This document shows, in pieces, positions 54,229-64,000 of a stretch of DNA of 64,000 nucleotides. Position 1 is the stretch's first letter; every line of letters starts with the position of its first letter. The notes under the pieces are model-generated. The model did not search any database. It saw nothing but the letters and a program-made list of their open reading frames with translations, and was not told the origin of the DNA. The position numbers were made by a program, and so were the translations under genes. The DNA comes from Physella acuta (taxonomy: Eukaryota > Mollusca > Gastropoda > Physidae), in assembly GCF_028476545.1 (NCBI RefSeq), contig NW_026731977.1, positions 269,501 through 333,500 on the forward strand. The letters are read 5' to 3'.

Positions 54229-54859
54229 CCTGGCTGACCGGTTATTTCCGGCTAACTGGCTAAGAAGATACCGGTTTTATCCCTCATAAATGCTGCTTTA
54301 GTTCGACGTTTTCATCGGACTAGTAGTAATACTAGGCAAATATTTGACAATATCTAAAATAGAATTAATAAAAGTACTTAATATATATATTTTCGTCTAT
54401 AATCACTATTAATTACTGACCACTCAATTATTTCACTATTGCTGACCACCCATTAACTTCACTATTGCTGACCCCTCGCCATTGTCTGTCACTACTGTCA
54501 CTACTGTCATTGAGCAATATCCCCCCCCCCCCCATACCTATCCCCGTGCCCCCCATTCCCCCAGCCTTTACCCATGCAGGAATCAGTTCATTTAGCTCTA
54601 AAGAACTTTGATTTCCTCCATCATTCAAACACTCGGGCAGGAGGTTACAGATGCAAGAACCTGACAAGATTTCACCCCCCCCCCCCCCCCCAATCTAACA
54701 TTTCCCCTCTCCTCCTAATCTGACATTTTGAAAAAAACACCTTTTGAAAGCCACGGTCATAGATCCTAAAATCATACGCTTAAAACAAGATGGTGGCAGT
54801 AGTCACGTGGTTTTAATAGGGTTATCTCAGTACAGGAGGGGAAGGGCTGATCGTGATCA
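54229..54859. other. Unique sequence with C runs
   Basis: C-homopolymers near 54522-54533 and 54675-54692; the phrase cactattgctgaccac recurs near 54420-54470. No gene is seen. Confidence 0.45.
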
Positions 54860-55290
54860 GCATATGGTGTATCATGGGTTGTATCATGGGGTGTATCATG
54901 GGTTGTATCATGGGTTGTATTATATGGTGTATCATAGGATGTATCTTGGCTTTGTATTAAAGGATGTATCATGGTTGTATCATAAGGTGTATCTGATGGT
55001 GTATAATATGATGTATCATATGGTGTAGCATATGGTGTATCATATGGTGTATCATAGGATGTATCATGGGTTGTATCATATGGTGTATCATGGGTTGTAT
55101 CATGGGTTGTATCATACGATGTATCATATGGTGAAGCATGGCTTGTATCATATGGAGTATCATGGGTTGTATCATAGGATGTATCCTGGGTTGTATCATA
55201 GGATTATCATAGGGTGTATCATATGGTGTATCATATGGTTATCATGGGTTGCATCATTGTGTGTATCATAGGGTTATCATTGGGTGTTTT
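54860..55290. repeat. Tandem repeat, 11-13-bp unit (tgtatcatgggt)
   Basis: About 35 copies of tgtatcatgggt or tgtatcatatggt with frequent indels. Frames on both strands are repeat translation. Confidence 0.93.
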
Positions 55291-55389
55291 GTAGAGTGTT
55301 TCATAGCTTATATGATAGCTTGTAACCTATGCCTATATAACAGTGTGTATCAAATGTGAGTATCACTTGTGATATTACTTTTTTACCGA

Positions 55390-55530
55390 AATTTGTGTGA
55401 CGGTACGATATATCATTTGGTAGGTGGATAGCTAGCGATAGATCATTTGGTGGGTGGATAGCTTGTTATAGCTAGCGATAGATCATTTGGTGGGTGGATA
55501 GCTTATAGCTTATAGCTTATAGCTAGCAAT
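55390..55530. repeat. Degenerate repeat: tagatcatttggtgggtgga, 3 copies, then cttatag repeats
   Basis: Three copies of tatcatttggtgggtggata are followed by gcttatagcttatagctt. Confidence 0.85.
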
Positions 55531-55779
55531 AGTCGATAGTGTGTTCTAGTGTATGGCAAGAATATAAAGCTGGATGATATATTAAAATATCCAATGAAGC
55601 AGGGACGTAATTAAACTACACTATATTGAGCTTGGAACAGCTGGGGTAACGTTAAATGATACATAATATTCGTCGATAGATGACTGTTTGCATATTCTAT
55701 TTGACTTTGACTTCATTTCGTACTTTGTTCACTAAGATAGCATAGTTTATATAGCTGTACTACAAATGTCTTATGGTTA

Positions 55780-56140
55780 CAGATGAATTAGGGCTACATA
55801 TGACTTAAGGCGACCGATGACTTAGGGCTACAGCTGAGTTAGGGCTACATGTGATTTACGTATGCAGATGAATTACAGCTACAGATGATTTAGGGCTACA
55901 TGTGACTTAAGGCTACAGATGACTTAGGGCTACGTATGACTTAGGGCTACATGTGACTTAAGGCTACAGATGACTTAGGGCTACAGCTGAGTTAGGGCTA
56001 CATGTGATTTACGTATGCAGATGAATTACAGCTACAGATGATTTAGGGCTACATGTGACTTAAGGCTACAGATAACTTAGGGCTACGTATGACTTAGGGC
56101 TACATGCGACTTAAGGCTACAGATGACTAAGGGCTACAGA
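55780..56140. repeat. Tandem repeat, 17-18-bp unit, inside a ~160-bp duplication
   Basis: The unit is gacttagggctacagat. A block of about 160 bp containing acgtatgcagatgaattaca occurs twice (about 55856 and 56010), showing a second level of duplication. Confidence 0.9.
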
Positions 56141-56199
56141 TATCCGGTTTGTAATTAATTAATTTTACTCACAATCTGCTTTCAACCCTAGGATATGTC

Positions 56200-56722
56200 T
56201 CTCGATTTGAGTGCCGGTAACCGGCTTATAGGTTTAAGTGCCGGTAACCGGCTCATATGTTTATGTGCCGGTAACCGGCTCATATGTTTATGTGCCGGTT
56301 ACCGGCTCATATGTTTATGTGCCGGTAACCGGCTCATATGTTTATGTGCCGGTAACCGTCTCATAGGTTTGAGTGCCGGTATCCGGCTTATAGGTTTAAG
56401 TCCCTGCAAACGACTCATAGGTTTGAGTGCCGGTAACCGGCTCATATGTTTATGTGCCGGTAACCGGCTCATATGTTTATGTGCCGGTAACCGTCTCATA
56501 GGTTTGAGTGCCGGTAACCGGCTTATAGGTTTAAGTCCCTGCAACCGACTCATAGGTTTGAGTGCCGGTAACCGGCTCACAGGTTTGAGTGCCGGTAACC
56601 GGCTCATATGTTTATGTGCCGGTAACCGTCTCATAGGTTTGAGTGCCGGTAACCGGCTCATATGTTTATGTGCCGGTAACACTCTCATAGGTTTGAGTGC
56701 CGGTAACCGGCTCATGGTTTAA
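56200..56722. repeat. Tandem repeat, 27-bp unit, about 19 copies, each with a palindrome
   Basis: The unit is gtgccggtaaccggctcata plus tgtttat or ggtttga. The core gccggtaaccggc is a perfect 6-bp inverted repeat around a single base. Two subtypes alternate, and the block ggtttaagtccctgcaa occurs twice, showing block duplication. Frames on both strands (138 and 175 codons) are repeat translation. Confidence 0.96.
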
Positions 56723-56887
56723 GTGACCGACATAAAACCGAGTCCACACCTCTGACTGCCTGAGTGCAATAAAGAGAATAGATGGGCGAGAGGCCCATAC
56801 ATCTCATTGACCCGGGGTCAAGTAGGGAGAAAACAAAAATAGCTTTCTTTGATTAGCCCTTGAAATTTGCATTCCCTGTTGTCTTCT

Positions 56888-57011
56888 CTAAATGTACAAA
56901 GCCACGCCTTGCTTGCCAACTCTGGGAAGCTTCAAGACGCTGGGGTCATTCTCATGCATGGCGAGTTTCTGGAGGTCGTGTATGGATTGGTCAGAGGCCT
57001 TGACCACGGGT
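56888..57011 (-). CDS. Terminal coding exon of an unidentified host gene
   Basis: On the minus strand a pyrimidine-rich tract ending tctctaacag marks an acceptor. The exon then gives one leftover base plus 40 codons to a TAG stop. It begins PVVKASDQSIHDLQKL, later has KLPRVGKQGVALYI, and ends in -LYI. Composition is that of a normal soluble, helix-prone protein tail and quite unlike the repeat-derived frames around it. The other two frames contain stops. It is the last coding exon; earlier exons must lie at higher coordinates, and I found none that I could support before the window end. The hydrophobic C-terminal residue could suit a PDZ ligand, but that is speculation. Family not recognised. 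Confidence 0.6.
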
Positions 57012-57349
57012 CTGTTAGAGAAACAAACGTTGTTAGTTATATGTAGTCATGGCAACACGGGTAATTATAATAATCAGACATATTCCAATGTGGTATAATT
57101 AACGCGTGACAATTAGGAAATGAAAATGTGATGTCACACACGTACACAATTTTATAATCTAAAAAATGTGTGTACACACGAAACAAGGCTATTTAAATTT
57201 AAACAAAAATTGGCGTTATTTCTTTGTTATTAGTTGTTTGTCCACACTACCACCCTCATTGACAGCCCGGGGGTCAGGGTGTCGCGGGGATCTCTCGGAA
57301 ACCACCAGTTGCACTATCGCAGGGCGCCCGGTGCTTCCCCTGGTTCGGT
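57012..57349. other. Intron/intergenic sequence with a GC-rich patch
   Basis: The patch 57259-57350 is much richer in G and C than its surroundings and is open in frames on both strands. Its possible splice sites are weak, so I do not call an exon. Confidence 0.4.
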
Positions 57350-58302
57350 TTAGTCATCGAATGTGTCTCTATTGTACAGCGTCATCGAATGTGTCTCGAT
57401 TGTACAGCGTCATCGAATGTGTCTCGATTGTACAGCGTCATCGAATGTGTCTCGATTTTACAGCGTCATCGAATGTGTCTCGATTGTACAGCGTCATCGA
57501 ATGTGTCTCGATTGTACAGCGTCATCGAATGTGTCTCGATTGTACAGCGTCATCGAATGTGTCTCGATTGTACAGCGTCATCGAATGTGTCTCGATTGTA
57601 CAGCGTCATCGAATGTGTCTCGATTGTACAGCGTCATCGAATGTGTCTCGATTGTACAGCGTCATCGAATGTGTCTCGATTGTACAGCGTCATCGAATGT
57701 GTCTCGATTGTACAGCGTCATCGAATGTGTCTCGATTGTACAGCGTCATCGAATGTGTCTCGATTGTACAGCGTCATCGAATGTGTCTCGATTGTACAGC
57801 GTCATCGAATGTGTCTCGATTGTACAGCGTCATCGAATGTGTCTCGATTGTACAGCGTCATCGAATGTGTCTCGATTGTACAGCGTCATCGAATGTGTCT
57901 CGATTGTACAGCGTCATCGAATGTGTCTCGATTGTACAGCGTCATCGAATGTGTCTCGATTGTACAGCGTCATCGAATGTGTCTCGATTGTACAGCGTCA
58001 TCGAATGTGTCTCGATTGTACAGCGTCATCGAATGTGTCTCGATTGTACAGCGTCATCGAATGTGTCTCGATTGTACAGCGTCATCGAATGTGTCTCGAT
58101 TGTACAGCGTCATCGAATGTGTCTCGATTGTACAGCGTCATCGAATGTGTCTCGATTGTACAGCGTCATCGAATGTGTCTCGATTGTACAGCGTCATCGA
58201 ATGTGTCTCGATTGTACAGCGTCATCGAATGTGTCTCGATTGTACAGCGTCATCGAATGTGTCTCGATTGTACAGCGTCATCGAATGTGTCTCGATTGTA
58301 CA
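57350..58302. repeat. Tandem repeat, 28-bp unit, about 34 copies, almost perfectly uniform
   Basis: The unit is gtcatcgaatgtgtctcgat plus tgtacagc. Apart from one change in the first copy and one in the fourth, I see no differences. Each unit has ATCGA and TCGAT arms around seven bases, and a TGTACA palindrome. All three plus frames are open because the unit lacks stops and 28 is not a multiple of 3, giving frames of 330-408 codons that are artefacts. There are no spacers, so it is not a CRISPR array. Confidence 0.98.
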
Positions 58303-58423
58303 GAATGTCGGCGATTCTTTTTATTGCAGGAACAATCTCAGAAATATTCTCAAGAAATTGCCAAAATGTTGTTGCAATTAATAAAAGATTAACACCCACA
58401 CCAACATATATACTTTCATGTAT

Positions 58424-58437
58424 TTATATATATATAA

Positions 58438-58503
<66 letters not shown>
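58424..58503. repeat. (TA)n microsatellite
   Basis: About 80 bp, mostly TA. Confidence 0.95.
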
Positions 58504-58511
<8 letters not shown>

Positions 58512-58698
58512 TCTTGTACCTTCTTATAGCCAAGGAACCTTTGTATTCAAACAAGAGGAAGTACTTTGAAATGTGAAGTTTTAATCCAAGTGATAATCCA
58601 ATGACACAACTTTAATCCATCTGTTGTCTCGTTTATCCCACAGATCAAGCGGACCACCTACCGTTTAGCCCGGGGGGCGGGGAGCCGTAGTGACCACC

Positions 58699-58824
58699 AT
58701 GGAGCCGCCACCGTCCCTCCCCCAGTCTCTGGCCCCACACCTACCCCCGCTTGGCCCACCCCTCTCCTCCACGCTAATTGATCTCAACCAGCGGATCAAC
58801 ATGACCGGCACAAGTCTAGCTGAG
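58699..58824 (+). CDS. First coding exon of an unidentified host gene
   Basis: The start lies in a near-ideal Kozak context (gaccaccATGG). Forty-two codons follow, beginning MEPPPSLPQSLAPHLPPLG and ending NMTGTSLAE, then the donor GAG|gtaaac at 58825. A pyrimidine tract ending atcccacag at 58643 suggests that the exon begins at 58644 with 55 bases of 5' UTR; a TAG in the ATG frame at 58666-58668 rules out an earlier start there. The N-terminus is proline-rich and probably disordered. The exon ends in phase 0, matching the exon at 63623. I do not recognise the family. Confidence 0.65.
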
Positions 58825-58857
58825 GTAAACTCTACTCTCATTCATGTTTGTTGTCAG

Positions 58858-59215
58858 ATATATGGGGTGTTTGTATGTTTGGTGTCTGGTACATGTGTTT
58901 GTATGTTTGGTGTCTGGTATATGTGGTTGTATGTTTTGTGTCTGATATATGGGGTGTTTGTATGTTTGTTGTAAGATACATGTGTTTGTATGTTTGGTGT
59001 CTGATACATGGGGTGTTTGTATGTTTGGTGTCAGATATATGTGTTTGTATGTTTGATTTCTGATATATGTGTTTGTATGTTTGATTTCTGATATATGTGT
59101 TTGTATGTTTGTTGTCAGATATATGGGATTTTAGTATGTTTGGTGTCTGATATATGTGTTTGTATGTTTGATTTCTGATACATGGGGTTTTCTATGTTTG
59201 TTTTCTGATACATTC
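58858..59215. repeat. Tandem repeat, about 28-bp unit, 12-13 copies (intronic)
   Basis: The unit is tttggtgtctgatatatgtg plus tttgtatg, with indels. It begins about 35 bases after the splice donor at 58825. Confidence 0.92.
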
Positions 59216-60742
59216 AAAGAAATAAATAAAAAATGAACAACAACCAAACCAAAAAAAAAAAAAAAAACAAGTTAAATACAACGCTCTCAATTTTAAATTT
59301 CTCTCGAATCTCCGCTTAAAATTGAACCTTTTCTAGTTTAAGTTGCTGATCTTCTTGATGTTATTAAATTTAAAGTTCAAGGTCTGCTTTGTTGAAGATG
59401 AAATCAAATTGCTCTAAGGCTCAGCTCTGATCATAGCTAAGAACCAACGTTCTTTTATCCCTAGGATAATTGTAAGTAGGTTGATTTATGCCAGGATCAT
59501 CAAAGAGTTATCTTCCCGAATGTTCTTTTCTTCACGTCATTTTACATTTCCTTGACTTTATTTTTCGTTTGTTTTTAATTCCTAAGAGCTTGTTTGCCTT
59601 AGAACTGCCACATTGTCAGATATTCAGATAAACTCTACTTCTTCTGTACTATAGACTGTTAGGTCGTTAAGGAAACGAAACATAGTCTATGTAGAATTGT
59701 TTGCAGGATACCGATCTAACCTTATGAAATAAAGGTTTGTATTAGTTCTGGTGAAGGCCTTTGACTGGTACTTCTGCAGTTTATAAGTTCAAACCTTCAG
59801 ACAACAAGACATTCTATGTACATCAAATGTTTATGTTACCTTTGAACCTGTCTACCTGTCAACTTACCCTAGACTTGGGTGTCTGAAACAGCGCAAGTGG
59901 CTAAAACCCATTTGTCTGATTTAACCCGAGGTACATGAAATTTATGGCCAGCATCCATTTGATAATTTTCGTTATTGTGGCCCCCTGGTTCTAGAACAAA
60001 GACCGGCTGGCCTCTTATTATTGGCCAACTGGCCTCTTATTATTGGCCAACTGGCCTCTTAACAGAGGGCAAATAGTCTCTTAGAACTGGCCATCCCGCC
60101 TCGCAACAGAAGCTAAAATTCAAGCTACACAAAAGACAAAAAACACATGGTTAGAATTAGTCTTTCGCTTCTCCCCCTTTGTTAAACAGTTGTCGTTCCT
60201 AGCGAAAGGGTGGCCCTCCCCTGGGGATGGACGGCCAAGCTAATCCAACACCGTCCAATCGACCAGAGTCCGCTTCACACTCACCACATGAACGGCCAAA
60301 AATAAAACTCCAAAATACACGACCACCAAAAAATTAGACGGCTACGATATGTTTATTACTTGATCGATTATTGTTGTGTGTTTGTGTTTTTTTTTTTTTT
60401 GCTACTTTGTTCACGTGTTTGTAAAATGATATGCAAGGACACATGCTAGCGAAGGATAAATAACACATATAGGCAGGGGTTCTCCAAAATTGACGTTATA
60501 CGTTTTTAACAATCTATAGCCCCACCTTGCCACTCCCTTCTCTTCGCCGAAAAAAGTAAAGTTGCCGTAATATCACGTTAATTACAGCCTTTATTGGCCA
60601 ATACAAAATGTTAATTTTGTATTTTGAAACTAATTTTTATTTTTTATATACTTATATAATAAATATTAATTGTTAATTAATTATTTCGAAAAATGTGATC
60701 ACTATTTACATAGATTTGTATAACCCATATAATATTAAAAAC
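59216..60742. other. Intron sequence, no further exon seen
   Basis: An A-run lies at 59252-59268, and a 22-bp repeat (ctggcctcttattattggcc) is present three times at 60008-60070. The rest is plain sequence within the host intron. Confidence 0.5.
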
Positions 60743-63372
60743 AACAGATAAAATGTCCACAGATAAATGCCTTTAAAAACAACAGATAAAATATGTCCAC
60801 AGATAAATGCCTTTAAAAACAACAGATACAATATGTCCACAGATAAATGCCTTTAAAAACAACAGATAAAATGTCCACAGATAAATGCCTTTAAAAACAA
60901 CAGATACAATATGTCCACAGATAAATGCCTTTAAAAACAACAGATACAATATGTCCACAGATAAATGCCTTTAAAAACAACAGATAAAATGTCCACAGAT
61001 AAATGCCTTTAAAAACAACAGATAAAATGTCCACAGATAAATGCCTTTAAAAACAACAGATACAATATGTCCACAGATAAATGCCTTTAAAAACAACAGA
61101 TACAATATGTCCACAGATAAATGCCTTTAAAAACAACAGATAAAATGTCCACAGATAAATGCCTTTAAAAACAACAGATACAATATGTCCACAGATAAAT
61201 GCCTTTAAAAACAACAGATACAATATGTCCACAGATAAATGCCTTTAAAAACAACAGATAAAATATGTCCACAGATAAATGCCTTTAGAAACAACAGATA
61301 AAATATGTCCACAGATAAATGCCTTTAAAAACAACAGATACAATATGTCCACAGATAAATGCCTTTAAAAACAACAGATAAAATGTCCACAGATAAATGC
61401 CTTTAAAAACAACAGATACAATATGTCCACAGATAAATGCCTTTAAAAACAACAGATAAAATATGTCCACAGATAAATGCCTTTAAAAACAACAGATAAA
61501 ATATGTCCACAGATAAATGCCTTTAAAAACAACAGATAAAATATGTCCACAGATAAATGCCTTTAAAAACAAGAGATAAAATGTCCACAGATAAACGCCT
61601 TTAAAAACAACAGATACAATATGTCCACAGATAAATGCCTTTAAAAACAACAGATACAATATGTCCACAGATAAATGCCTTTAAAAACAACAGATAAAAT
61701 ATGTTCACAGATAAATGCCTTTTAAAACAACAGATAAAATATGTCCTCAGATAAATGCCTTTAAAAACAACAGATAAAATATGTCCACAGATAAATGCCT
61801 TTAAAAACAACAGATAAAATATGTCCACAGATAAATGCCTTTAAAAACAACATATAAAATATGTCCACAGATAAATGCCTTTAAAAACAAGAGATAAAAT
61901 GTCCACAGATAAATGCCTTTAAAAACAACAGATACAATATGTCCACAGATAAATGCCTTTAAAAACAACAGATACAATATGTCCACAGATAAATGCCTTT
62001 AAAAACAACAGATAAAATATGTCCACAGATAAATGCCTTTAAAAACAACAGATAAAATATGTCCACAGATAAATGCCTTTAAAAACAACAGATAAAATAT
62101 GTCCACAGATAAATGCCTTTAGAAACAACAGATAAAATATGTCCACAGATAAATGCCTTTAAAAACAACAGATACAATATGTCCACAGATAAATGCCTTT
62201 AAAAACAACAGATAAAATGTCCACAGATAAATGCCTTTAAAAACAACAGATACAATATGTCCACAGATAAATGCCTTTAAAAACAACAGATACAATATGT
62301 CCACAGATAAATGCCTTTAAAAACAACAGATAAAATATGTCCACAGATAAATGCCTTTAAAAACAACAGATAAAATATGTCCACAGATAAATGCCTTTAA
62401 AAACAACAGATAAAATATGTCCACAGATAAATGCCTTTAAAAACAACAGATAAAATATGTTCACAGATAAATGCCTTTAAAAACAACAGATAAAATATGT
62501 CCACAGATAAATGCCTTTAAAAACAACAGATAAAATATGTTCACAGATAAATGCCTTTTAAAACAACAGATAAAATATGTCCTCAGATAAATGCCTTTAA
62601 AAACAACAGATAAAATATGTCCACAGATAAATGCCTTTAAAAACAACAGATAAAATATGTCCACAGATAAATGCCTTTAAAAACAACAGATAAAATATGT
62701 CCTCAGATAAATGCCTTTAAAAACAACAGATAAAATATGTCCACAGATAAATGCCTTTAAAAACAACAGATAAAATATGTCCACAGATAAATGCCTTTAA
62801 AAACAACATATAAAATATGTCCACAGATAAATGCCTTTAAAAACAAGAGATAAAATATGTCCACAGATAAATGCCTTTAAAAACAAGAGATAAAATATGT
62901 CCACAGATAAATGCCTTTAAAAACAAGAGATAAAATATGTCCACAGATAAATGCCTTTAAAAACAACAGATAAAATATGTCCACAGATAAATGCCTTTAA
63001 AAACAACAGATAAAATATGTCCACAGATAAATGCCTTTAAAAACAACAGATAAAATATGTCCACAGATAAATGCCTTTAAAAACAACAGATAAAATATGT
63101 TCACAGATAAATGCCTTTAAAAACAAGATAAAATATGTCCTCAGATAAATGCCTTTAAAAACAACAGATAAAATATGTCCACAGATAAATGCCTTTAAAA
63201 ACAACAGATAAAATATGTTCACAGATAAATGCCTTTAAAAACAACAGATAAAATATGTCCACAGATAAATGCCTTTAAAAACAACAGATAAAATATGTCC
63301 ACAGATAAATGCCTTTAAAAACAACAGATAAAATATGCCCACAGATAAATGCCTTTAAAAACAAGAGATAAA
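60743..63372. repeat. Tandem repeat, 40-bp unit, about 66 copies (intronic, 2.6 kb)
   Basis: Units carry cagataaatgcctttaaaaa then caacagataaaatatgtcca. A shorter variant lacks AT (aaaatgtcc), and tacaat/taaaat, ttcacag and cctcag variants are distributed in repeated blocks, indicating multi-unit duplications. The 61-75-codon minus frames recur because three 40-bp units restore frame; they are not genes. Confidence 0.97.
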
Positions 63373-63622
63373 ATAGGTACACAGATCTATGCGAGCACTA
63401 AACACTTGTATAAAGCTATAGCCTATAGCGCCTTAGCTTTTAGATTACAATATGTGTTGTCCGATTTTGTTAGAGAATTTTTTTAAAAAATTAGTTACAC
63501 TAACATTAATGTAAGATAATAGCTGAATTACTCTTGCTTGAAACCGTCAGGTTGCCGAATGAACAAATGATATTTAACTGTATCGAATGATTCGATGAAG
63601 TTCTACAACTCTTTCATTGCAG
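63373..63622. other. End of intron
   Basis: AT-rich, ending in the acceptor ctctttcattgcag. Confidence 0.6.
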
Positions 63623-63783
63623 ACCCTGTTGGTGTTGAGTAGTATGTACATTTCTCTGGTCCAGCCCAACCACGGCCCGACTAAGGTCAACCTCCACGCC
63701 ATCTTCCCAGGTACAGAACGATCCTACGGCAGTAAATTTAATGTCACATTCCGGATACACATGGAGCATTGGCCTAACAACCA
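63623..63783 (+). CDS. Second coding exon of the unidentified host gene (gene continues past the window)
   Basis: The exon lies between a clear acceptor (tttcattgcag) and a strong donor (cca|gtaagt). It gives 53 codons plus two bases, starting TLLVLSSMYISLVQP, then PTKVNLHAIFPGTERSYG and FNVTFRIHMEHWPNN. It enters in phase 0, as required by the exon ending at 58824, and leaves in phase 2. Alternating hydrophobic residues suggest beta strands; NVT is a possible N-glycosylation site only if the protein is secreted. An internal ccag|gtacag at 63711 could be an alternative donor. Family not recognised. Confidence 0.7.
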
Positions 63784-63787
63784 GTAA

Positions 63788-64000
63788 GTCAGTCACATCG
63801 TCAGTTGGTGTGTTAGTGACATTGTCAGTTGGTGTGTCAGTGACAACATGAGTTGGTGTGTCAGTGACATTGTCAGTTGGTGTGTCAGTGACATTGTAAG
63901 TTGGTGTGTCAGTGACAACATGAGTTGGTGTGTCAGTGACAACATGAGTTGGTGTGTCAGTGACAACATGAGTTGGTGTGTCAGTGACATTGTCAGTTGG
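63788..64000. repeat. Tandem repeat, 24-bp unit, starts at the splice donor and leaves the window
   Basis: The unit is tgtcagtgacaacatgagtt plus ggtg, with cattgtcag variants. The first copy overlaps the end of the donor sequence gtaagtcagtcac. Length is unknown because the window ends. Confidence 0.95.

Noticed and set aside
57259-57350. GC-rich patch as a coding exon
   Set aside because: It is open in frames on both strands, and neither strand offers a good acceptor-donor pair.
57350-58302. Regular 28-bp repeats as a CRISPR array
   Set aside because: Units are head to tail without spacers, there are no cas genes, and the setting is eukaryotic.
57166-58529. Three overlapping plus-strand open frames of 330-408 codons
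   Set aside because: They are the 28-bp array read in its three frames. The unit lacks stop codons, so length carries no information. The same residue phrases appear in all three frames.

Overview
This window looks like intergenic and intronic DNA from a large, repeat-rich animal genome. An invertebrate, probably a mollusc such as a gastropod, fits best. Coding density is very low, GT-AG splice sites flank the few host exons, there are no operons or ribosome-binding sites, and long (TA)n tracts, C/G homopolymers and minisatellites are common. The LTR element belongs to a lineage described from aquatic animals. Species assignment is inference only.

Layout. Positions 1-29,500 hold AT-rich DNA broken by more than 25 unrelated tandem arrays (unit lengths 12-59 bp) and (TA)n tracts. 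They also hold three hAT-like non-autonomous DNA transposons with perfect 8-bp target duplications (7258-9198, 15333-15513, 22397-22636), a foldback-like inverted repeat (25721-26400) and a possible first exon at 28584. Positions 29,501-36,374 are one LTR retrotransposon on the minus strand with 781-bp LTRs that I read as identical. Its domain order is Gag-protease-integrase-RT-RNase H, so integrase lies before RT, as in the Gmr1-like branch of Ty3/gypsy. Positions 36,375-56,800 are again mostly tandem arrays, including a 2.9-kb array of a 48-bp unit (49173-52052) and a 27-bp array carrying a perfect palindrome.

Positions 56,888-64,000 are the only stretch with convincing host exons. A minus-strand terminal exon (56888-57011) ends a gene that would extend to higher coordinates. 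A plus-strand gene starts translation at 58699 in a Kozak context and continues in an exon at 63623-63783; the two exons join in phase 0 across a 4.8-kb intron that carries a 2.6-kb array of a 40-bp unit. A further minisatellite begins within a few bases of the next splice donor and runs off the window. I recognise neither host protein.

By adding the array coordinates listed here, tandem repeats cover about one third of the window. Most long open frames are translations of these arrays and are not genes. No rRNA, tRNA, CRISPR array or bacterial feature was seen.
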